DNA of 64,000 bases, from contig CM017572.1 in the NCBI GenBank assembly GCA_007844125.1, positions 39,812,920 through 39,876,919 on the forward strand. Direction: 5' to 3'. The notes beneath the pieces were generated by a model. That model was not told the DNA's origin, searched no databases, and was given only the letters and a program-made list of their open reading frames with translations. Positions 55,366-64,000 of this stretch are shown one piece after another (within the stretch, counting starts at the first letter, position 1; each line of letters starts with the position of its first letter). Both the position numbers and the translations under genes were made by a program. Source of the DNA: Sinonovacula constricta. Taxonomy: Eukaryota > Mollusca > Bivalvia > Cardiida > Solecurtidae.

Positions 55366-56027
55366 ATAATCAGGTTAAAACTAAACAATGTAAGTAAAAT
55401 ATAGAAAAATAATATAAAAAAAACATCAGGTTAAAAAAAAAATGAACAGGTCAACACATCAAACGGTTTAAAAAGTATAACGGTTGGCAAATAAACAGTT
55501 TGAAAACTCACCAAGAACACTAATCTCGTTCAAGAAGCAAACAAGTTTAGAGTACATATATCATTTTGAAGATGAACGAATATTTAGTGTAGGTTGTAAA
55601 GCGGAATATGGGTACGACCAGGCGGATCCAGGGAGGGGGGGGGGGTATGAAGATCCATTTAACTTGAAGGGAGAAAATGCTAGATATATATATTCTCAGT
55701 AGAAGACCCTTACTTCGGCCTAAGCAGTAAACAGACGAAATTTCCTATAAAAGCTTGGCATTTGTTACGCTTTCATGTATGTGTTTTCAAAAGTCTACTC
55801 TTTTATCTGTTTGGTGGGGGATGCATCCCACCATCCCCTTCCCTGGATCCATCCCTGATTTATTTCCAAATTGTACAACGGTTCGCATTTTTGTGCATTT
55901 TTTTATATCCCCCATTTTATTCTCATCTCAAATCATTTCTTTAGAAGGAAGAATGCTTCTCAGTAAATTCAGCAATCAATAATTTCAACCCTTCTCTCTT
56001 ATTATCATTCTCGCTCTCTCTCTCTCC

Positions 56028-56249
56028 CTCTACCGGGTTAGGCGTCGACTTTCAAAGTATTTGTGGTTCTTTTAGATTTTCCATTTTTCGAACGGTTTAG
56101 GGCAAAACGCGGCTGCCTAGTTCGTGTCTTATAGACTTTTTACCTCATGTAAATAAAACTTGATGAACATTAAACACATCTTGCAGTTTTTCACATAGTG
56201 ATTGTTGTACGTAGATCTCGGCATAGCTCAATATGAATATCTCTCTCTC

Positions 56250-56280
<31 letters not shown>

Positions 56281-56725
56281 GTCTCTGTCTCTCTCTCTGT
56301 CTCTCTCTCTCTCTCTGTCTCTCTCTCTCTCTCTCTATCTCTCTTTCAATGGATTTAATGACGTCTGTTAATTGCACCTTGTTGTTGCCAGTGCACTTCA
56401 AATTATCCCTTAATTATTGACAGCCGGTTATTTGGACATAGATATTATTTCCGGAGAAAATCCGAGTCACAGCAGTAAACGTGGGCTGGCAAGAAGCTTT
56501 ATTGTCGGTGAACAGATTGTTTCTTGCATTAACTGCGGGGGCGTTGTGTTAGAGTCGCCGACTTGTAACTCTTCTGACTGCTCGCTTCTCACGACATGGG
56601 TTCGAGTCCAGTCGGGGGCAAAGAACTTAATGTGGGAAGGTCTTCCTACTGGCCTGCGGCGCGCCGGTGGTTTTTCCCTGACATTTGGCAGGGATCTTGC
56701 ATTACTAGAAATAAAAAAAAAATAA
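56028..56725 (+). repeat. about 650-bp repeat with internal (CT)n, plus copy, tRNA-derived tail
   Basis: In order: ACCGGGTTAGGCGTCG, TTTGTGGTTCTTTTAGATTT, (CT)n at 56239-56345, GACGTCTGTTAATTGCACC, TATTGACAGCCGGTTATTTG, GGGCTGGCAAGAAGC, and a tRNA-like segment ending GGGTTCGAGTCC at about 56600. A CTGACATTTGGCAGGGATCT body and a poly-A tail (56707-56735) complete a SINE-like 3' half. Inverted relative to 50745-51410. Confidence 0.8.
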
Positions 56726-56735
56726 AAAAAGAAAA

Positions 56736-57483
56736 GCTGGGCGTCGCTTACTTACCACAATGTTTTCCTTGCGATGTTTTTCTAAAAAAAGGCGCTTTTC
56801 ACATGAGAACAGAAAAGAGTTTTATGGAAAATCACCTATATGTTTTAACTGAAATAGATAATTTAAGCATTTAGTTCTTTATATATTTAGATCAGCTAAT
56901 TAACCTTACTGGGTCCATATAACTACAAAGAGTCTTCGTTCAAAACGTACAGTACTCGTATCTACACCTTAGTTATCTTACATTCTTGAAGATACATTTA
57001 AGAGAAAGATAACAAAATTAATGCAACTGCAGTAATAAATGCACAAACGCAAATGTGAAGGGAGAGAAAAACAACAAAGAGCAAAATACACACTGATAAA
57101 CGCGTGCTCATGCAAGTTAATACACATTAACGCAGACATAAAGGGATAGTGATTTATTAACTGTATAAGGGATAGAAAGCAAAAGTGCATTTGGCAATCA
57201 GTTTATGTTACACCATATATGCAAGTACCTTCTTTTTGAACTTTGAAATGTGTTATAGAAGTTAGCCAATATGGTTTTGGTGTTCTTAAAATAAAGTACA
57301 ATTGAAATGCACAAGACTTTAATACGCACCTGTGTACATTTGTATCGAACACATTTTAAATGCGCGTACTGTATTTTAATTCAGACAATTATTTTCATTT
57401 AATGCTAAATATACATTCAACTAAAAGCGAAATTTTTGTTGCTGAATGGAAGGTTAACCCGAGGTTCATGCGACTGACATTGT
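56736..57483. other. spacer before the satellite array
   Basis: About 750 bases of apparently unique AT-rich sequence. No exon of ASS1 and no repeat family was recognised. Confidence 0.5.
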
Positions 57484-60400
57484 ACTGTTGTACAGAAGGA
57501 AACTTTGTACGTGTATAAATGCCCTGCATAGAAGGAACCTTTGTACGTGTATAAATGCCCTGCACAGAAGGAACCTTTGTACGTGTATAATTTCCCTGCA
57601 CAGAAGGAACCTCTGTACGTGTATAAATGCCCTGCACAGAAGGAACCTTTGTACGAGTATAAATGTTGTGCACAGAAGGAACCTCTGTACGTGTATAAAT
57701 GCCCTGCACAGAAGGAACCTCTGTACGTGTATAAATGCTGTGCACAGAAGGAACCTCTGTACGTGTATAAATGCCCTGCACAGAAGGAACCTTTGTACGT
57801 GTATAAATGCTGTGCACAGAAGGAACCTTTGTACGTGTATAAATGCCCTGCACAGAAGGAACCTATGTACGTGTATAAATGCCCTTCACAGAAGGAACCT
57901 TTGTACGTGTATAAATGCCCTGCACAGAAGGAACCTTTGTAGGTGTATAAATGCCCTGCACAGAAGGAACCTTTGTATGTGTATAAATGCCCTGCACAGA
58001 AAGAACCTTTGTATGGGTATAAATGCCCTGCACAGAAGGAACCTATGTACGTGTATAAATGCCCTGCACAGAAGGAACCTTTGTACGTGTATAAATGTCC
58101 TGCACAGAAGGAACCTTTGTACGTATATAAATGCCCTGAACAGAAGGAACCTTTGTACGTGTATAAATGCCCTGCACGGAAGGAATCTTTGTACGTGTAT
58201 AAATGTCCTGCACAGAAGGAACCTTTGTACATGTATAAATGCCCTGCACAGAAGGAACCTTTGTACGTGTATAAATGCCCTGCACAGAAGGAACCTTTGT
58301 ACATGTAAAAATGCCCTGCACAGAAGGAACCTTTGTACGTGTAAAAATGCCCTGCACAGAAGGAACCTTTTTTCATGTAAAAATGCCCTGCACAGAAGGA
58401 ACCTTTGTACGTGTATAAATGCCCTGCACAGAAGGAACCTTTGTACGTTTATAAATGCCCTGCACAGAAGGAACCTTTGTACGTGTATAAATGTCCTGCA
58501 CAGAAGGAACCTTTGTACGTGTATAAATGCCCTGCACAGAAGGAACCTATGTACGTGTATAAATGCCCTGCACAGAAGGAACCTATGTACGAGTATAAAT
58601 GCCCTGCACAGAAGGAACCTTTGTACGAGTATAAATGTCCTGCACAGAAGGAACATTTGTACGTGTATAAATGTCATGCACAGAAGGAACCTTTGTACGT
58701 GTATAAATGTCCTACACAGAAGGAACCTATGTACGAGTATAAATGCCCTGCACAGAAGGAACCTTTGTACGAGTATAAATGCCCTGCACAGAAGGAACCT
58801 TTGTACGTTTATAAATGCCCTGCACAGAAGGAACCTTTGTACGTGTATATATGCCCTGCACAGAAGGAACCTATGTACGAGTATAAATGCCCTGCACAGA
58901 AGGAACCTATGTACGAGTATAAATGCCCTGCACAGAAGGAACCTTTGTACGTGTATAAATGCCCTGCACAGAAGGAACCTTTGTACGTGTATAAATGCCC
59001 TGCACAGAAGGAACCTTTGTACGTGTATAAATGCCCTGCACAGAAGGAACCTTTTGTACGTGTATAAATGCCCTGCACAGAAGGAACCTTTGTACGTGTA
59101 TAAATGCCCTGCACAGAAGGAACCTTTGTACATGTATAAATGCTGTGCACAGAAGGAACCTTTGTACGTGTATAAATGCTGTGCACAGAAGGAACCTTTG
59201 TATGTGTATAAATGCCCTGCACAGAAGGAACCTTTGTACATGTATAAATGCTGTGCACAGAAGGAACCTTTGTACATGTATAAATGCTGTGCACAGAAGG
59301 AACCTTTGTACATGTATAAATGCCCTGCACAGAAGGAACCCTTGTACGTGTATAAATGCCCTGCACAGAAGGAACCTATGTACGTGTATAAATGCCCTGC
59401 ACAGAAGGAACCCTTGTACGTGTATAAATGCCCTGCACAGAAGGAACCTATGTACGAGTATAAATGCCCTGCACAGAAGGAACCTTTGTACGTGTAAAAA
59501 TGCCCTGCACGGAAGGAACCTTTGTACATGTATAAATGCCCTGCACAGAATGAACCTCTGTACGTGTATAAATGCCCTGCACAGAAGGAACCTTTGTACA
59601 TGTATAAATGCCCTGCACAGAAGGAACCTTCGTACGTGTATAAATGCTGTGCACAGAAGGAACCTTTGTACGTGTATAAATGCTGTGCACAGAAGGAACC
59701 TTTGTACGTGTATAAATGCTGTGCACAGAAGGAACCTTTGTACATGTATAAATGCCCTACACAGAATGAACCTCTGTACGTGTATAAATGCCGTGCACAG
59801 AAGGAACCTTTGTACGTGTATAAATGCCCTGCACAGAAGGAACCTTTGTGCATGTATAAAATGCCCTGCACAGAATGAACCTCTGTACGTGTATAAATGC
59901 TGTGCACAGAAGGAACCTTTGTACGTGTATAAATGCTGTGCACAGAAGGAACCTTTGTACGTGTATAAATGCTGTGCACAGAAGGAACCTTTGTACATGT
60001 ATAAATGCTGTGCACAGAAGGAACCTTTGTACGTGTATAAATGCTGTGCACAGAAGGAACCTTTGTACGTGTATAAATGCTGTGCACAGAAGGAACCTTT
60101 GTACATGTATAAATGCTGTGCACAGAAGGAACCTTTGTACGTGTATAAATGCTGTGCACAGAAGGAACCTTTGTACGTGTATAAATGCTGTGCACAGAAT
60201 GAACCTCTGTACGTGTATAAATGCCCTGCACAGAATGAACCTCTGTACGTCTATAAATGCTGTGCACAGAATGAACCTCTGTACGTGTATAAATGCCCTG
60301 TACAGAAGGAACCTTTGTACGTGTATAAATGCCGTGCACAGAAGGAACCTTTGTACATGTATAAATGCCCTGCACAGAATGAACCTCTGTACGTGTATAA

Positions 60401-63400
60401 ATGCCGTGCACAGAAGGAACCTTTGTACGTGTATAAATGCCCTGCACAGAAGGAACCTCTGTACGTGTATAAATGCCCTGCACAGAAGGAACCTCTGTAC
60501 GTGTATAAATGCTGTGTACAGAAGGAACCTTTGTTCGTGTATAAATGCCCTGCACAGAAGGAACCTATGTACGTGTATAAATGCTGTGTACAGAAGGAAA
60601 CTTTGTACGTGTATAAATGCTGTGCACAGAAGGAACCTTTGTACGTGTAAAAATGCCCTGCACAGAAGGAACCTTTGTACGTTTATAAATGTTGTGCACA
60701 GAAGGAACCTCTGTACGTGTATAAATGCCCTGCACAGAAGGAACCTTTGTACGTGTATAAATGCCCTGCACAGAAGGAACCTTTGTACGTGTATATATGC
60801 CCTGCACAGAAGGAACCTTTGTACGTGTATAAATGCCCTGCACAGAAGGAACCTCTGTACGTGTATAAATGCTGTGTACAGAAGGAACCTTTGTACGAGT
60901 ATAAATGCCCTGCACAGAAGGAACCTTTGTACGTGTATAAATGATGTGTACAGAAGGAACCTTTGTACGTGTATAAATGCTGTGCACAGAAGGAACCTTT
61001 GTACGTGTATAAATGCCCTGCACAGAAGGAACCTTTGTACATGTATAAATGCCCTGCACAGAATGAACCTCTGTACGTGTATAAATGCCCTGCACAGAAT
61101 GAACCTCTGTACGTGTATAAATGCCCTGCATAGAATGAACCTCTGTACGTGTATAAATGCTGTGCACAGAAGGAACCTTTGTACGTGTATAAATGCCCTG
61201 CACAGAATGAACCTCTGTACGTGTATAAATGCTGTGTACAGAAGGAACCTCTGTACGTGTATAAATGCTGTGCACAGAAGGAACCTATGTACATGTAAAA
61301 ATGCTGTGCACAGAAGGAACCTTTGTACGTGTATAAATGCCCTACACAGAATGAACCTCTGTACGTGTATAAATGCCCTGCACAGAATGAACCTCTGTAC
61401 GTCTATAAATGCTGTGCACAGAATGAACCTCTGTACGTGTATAAATGCCCTGCACAGAAGGAACCTCTGTACGTGTATAAATGCCCTTCACAGAAGGAAC
61501 CTATGTACACGTAAAAATGCCCTGCACAGAAGGAACCTTTGTACGTGTATAAATGCCCTGCACAGAAGGAACCTTTGTACGTGTATAAATGCTGTGCACA
61601 GAAGGAACCTCTGTACGTGTATAAATGCTGTGCACAGAAGGAACCTATGTACGTGTATAAATACCCTGCACAGAAGGAACCTTTGTACGTGTATAAATGC
61701 TGTGCACAGAAGGAACCTATGTACGTGTATAAATACCCTGTACAGAAGGAACCTATGTACGTGTATAAATGCTGTGCACAGAAGGAACCTATGTACGTGT
61801 ATAAATACCCTGCACAGAAGGAACCTTTGTACGTGTATAAATGCTGTGCACAGAAGGAACCTTTGTACGTGTATAAATGCTGTGCACAGAAGGAACCTAT
61901 GTACGTGTATAAATACCCTGTACAGAAGGAACCTTTGTACGTGTATAAATGCCCAGCACAGAAGGAACCTTTGTACGTGTATAAATGCTGTGCACAGAAG
62001 GAACCTCTGTACGTGTATAAATGCTGTGCACAGAAGGAACCTATGTACGTGTATAAATACCCTGCACAGAAGGAACCTTTGTACGTGTATAAATGCTGTG
62101 CACAGAAGGAACCTATGTACGTGTATAAATGCTATGCACAGAAGGAACCTATGTACGTGTATAAATGCTGGGCACAGAAGGAACCTCTGTACGTCTATAA
62201 ATGCTGTGCACAGAATGAACCTCTGTACGTGTATAAATGCTGTGCACATAAGGAACCTCTGTACGTGTAAAAATGCCCTGCACAGAAGGAACCTTTGTAC
62301 GTGTATAAATGCCCTACACAGAATGAACCTCTGTACGTGTATAAATGCCCTGCACAGAATGAACCTCTGTACGTCTATAAATGCTGTGCACAGAATGAAC
62401 CTCTGTACGTGTATAAATGCCCTGCACAGAAGGAACCTCTGTACGTGTATAAATGCCCTTCACAGAAGGAACCTATGTACACGTAAAAATGCCCTGCACA
62501 GAAGGAACCTTTGTACGTGTATAAATGCCCTGCACAGAAGGAACCTTTGTACGTGTATAAATGCTGTGCACAGAAGGAACCTCTGTACGTGTATAAATGC
62601 TGTGCACAGAAGGAACCTATGTACGTGTATAAATACCCTGCACAGAAGGAACCTTTGTACGTGTATAAATGCTGTGCACAGAAGGAACCTATGTACGTGT
62701 ATAAATACCCTGTACAGAAGGAACCTATGTACGTGTATAAATGCTGTGCACAGAAGGAACCTATGTACGTGTATAAATACCCTGCACAGAAGGAACCTTT
62801 GTACGTGTATAAATGCTGTGCACAGAAGGAACCTTTGTACGTGTATAAATGCCCTGCACAGAAGGAACCTATGTACGTGTATAAATACCCTATACAGAAG
62901 GAACCTTTGTACGTGTATAAATGCCCTGCACAGAAGGAACCTTTGTACGTGTATAAATGCTGTGCACAGAAGGAACCTATGTACGTGTATAAATGCTGTG
63001 CACAGAAGGAACCTATGTACGTGTATAAATACCCTGCACAGAAGGAACCTTTGTACGTGTATAAATGCTGTGCACAGAAGGAACCTATGTACGTGAATAA
63101 ATGCTATGCACAGAAGGAACCTATGTACGTGTATAAATGCTGTGCACAGAAGGAACCTATGTACGTGTATAAATGCTGTGCACAGAAGGAACCTATGTAC
63201 GTGTATAAATGCTGTGCACAGAAGGAACCTATGTACGTGTATAAATGCTGTGCATAGAAGGAACCTATGTACGTTTATAAATACCCTGCATAGAAGGAAC
63301 CTATGTACGTGTATAAATGTCCTGTACAGAAGGAACCTTTGTACGTGTATAAATGCTGTGCACAGAAGGAACCTATGTACGTGTATAAATACCCTGTACA

Positions 63401-64000
63401 GAAGGAACCTATGTACGTGTATAAATGCCCTGCACAGAAGGAACCTTTGTACATGTATAAATACCCTGCACAGAAGGGACCTATGTACGTGTATAAATGC
63501 TGTGCACAGAAGGAACCTATGTACGTGTATAAATGCTGTGCACAGAAGGAACCTTTGTACGTGTATAAATGATGTGCACAGAAGGAACCTATGTACGTGT
63601 ATAAATGCCCTGCACAGAAGGAACCTCTGTACGTGTAAAAATGCCCTGCACAGAAGGAACCTTTGCACGTGTATAAATGCTTTGCATGGAAGGAACCTCT
63701 GCACGTGTATAAATGCTGTGCACAGAAGGAACCTATGTACGTGTATAAATGCCCTGCACAGAAGGAACCTATGTACATGTATAAATACCCTACACAGAAT
63801 GAACCTCTGTACGTGTATAAATGTCCTGCACAGAAGGAACCTCTGTACGTGTATAAATGCTGTGCCGGAAGGAACCTTTGTACGTGTATAAATGCCCTGC
63901 ACAGAAGGAACCTCTGTACGTGTATAAATGCTGTGCACAGAAGGAACCTCTGTACGTGTATAAATGCTGTGCACAGAAGGAACGTATGTACGTGTATAAA
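57484..64000. repeat. 36-bp satellite array, about 180 copies, running off the right edge
   Basis: The unit is 36 bp: TTGTACGTGTATAAATG, then a variable pair of codons (CCCTG or CTGTG), then CACAGAAGGAACC and one T. Units follow head to tail without spacers. Thirty-six is divisible by three, so frames repeat every 12 residues: plus frames YKCPAQKEPLYV and INALHRRNLCTC, and all three minus frames (TKVPSVQGIYTR, YKGSFCAGHLYT, VQRFLLCRAFIH), are open for long runs. Only one plus frame has a stop (TAA) in the standard unit. Scattered one-base indels (near 59053, 59860, 63864) and TAT-to-TAA changes break each frame, so I read it as a non-coding satellite rather than a gene. The left part is richer in CCCTG units, the middle mixed with CTGTG units and AATGAACC variants, and the right rich in CCTATGTAC and AAATACCC variants. 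It probably lies in ASS1 intron 1. Confidence 0.97.
61299..63242. repeat. 972-bp higher-order repeat (27 units), two copies
   Basis: Blocks 61299-62270 and 62271-63242 carry the same order of variant units. The 63-residue frame at 61323-61514 recurs identically at 62295-62486 (offset 972 = 27 x 36), including the rare CCTTCACAG unit and the ACACGTAAAAATG stop-bearing unit. The longer frames from 61539 and 62511 match unit by unit with few changes. Divergence rises toward the right end of the second copy. A third, partial copy may follow from about 63300. Confidence 0.9.

Noticed and set aside
50745..56725. Conserved protein MTADYLDIDIISGENPSHSS... present twice
   Set aside because: Both frames lie in the two copies of one repeat family, and conservation comes from the repeat itself.
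59875..63096. 1,073-codon open frame of INALHRRNLCTC repeats, and the 669-, 889- and 539-codon frames
   Set aside because: They are translations of the 36-bp satellite. Five frames are open for the same reason, and indels and stop-bearing units interrupt all of them.
57484..64000. CRISPR array
   Set aside because: The units are contiguous with no variable spacers, in an animal genome.

Overview
The window is nuclear DNA of an invertebrate animal, most probably a bivalve mollusc. It is AT-rich by eye. Genes are split into short exons with GT-AG introns, intergenic space is large and packed with SINEs, MITEs and nested transposons, and several repeats look like families common in bivalve genomes. 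The bivalve call is an inference. There are no bacterial-style operons.

Layout: (1) About 1-16 kb holds a divergent gene pair. The first exon of a UBAC1-like gene lies on the minus strand with its ATG at 1653. A complete ten-exon PTPA gene (activator of protein phosphatase 2A) lies on the plus strand at 1870-15965, and all its exon junctions are in phase. Only 216 bp separate the two start codons. (2) About 16-31 kb has no host gene that I can see. It holds decayed duplications and a minus-strand LINE (about 22.59-29.0 kb). The LINE is split by a THAP-encoding, TTAA-flanked Kolobok-like element and by a Tigger/pogo-like element. (3) 31.5-35 kb carries three coding exons of a GNAT acetyltransferase of the NAT16/histidine-acetyltransferase type. 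(4) 36.8-42.4 kb holds SINEs, hAT-like MITEs and a dead Tc1 transposase. (5) 42.8-46.1 kb is a compact four-exon gene with a TATA box, encoding a 73-residue secreted or membrane peptide that I do not recognise. (6) 46-52 kb is repeats. (7) Exon 1 of argininosuccinate synthase (ASS1) is at 52526-52630. No later exon is visible, so the rest of the window is probably ASS1 intron 1. (8) From about 57484 to the right edge runs a tandem array of a 36-bp unit, roughly 180 copies. It has two main unit classes and at least one 972-bp (27-unit) higher-order repeat.

UBAC1, PTPA and ASS1 relatives all lie on human 9q34, so the window seems to preserve old animal linkage. The most unusual structures are: the 36-bp array, open in five of six frames; a 901-bp element at 2507-3407 whose inverted ends are tandem arrays of a 13-bp motif and which has a perfect 9-bp target duplication; the LINE whose 3' end has become a 39-bp minisatellite; and an inverted pair of about 650-bp repeats flanking ASS1 exon 1. 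Long open frames inside the array and in the simple repeats are not annotated as genes.
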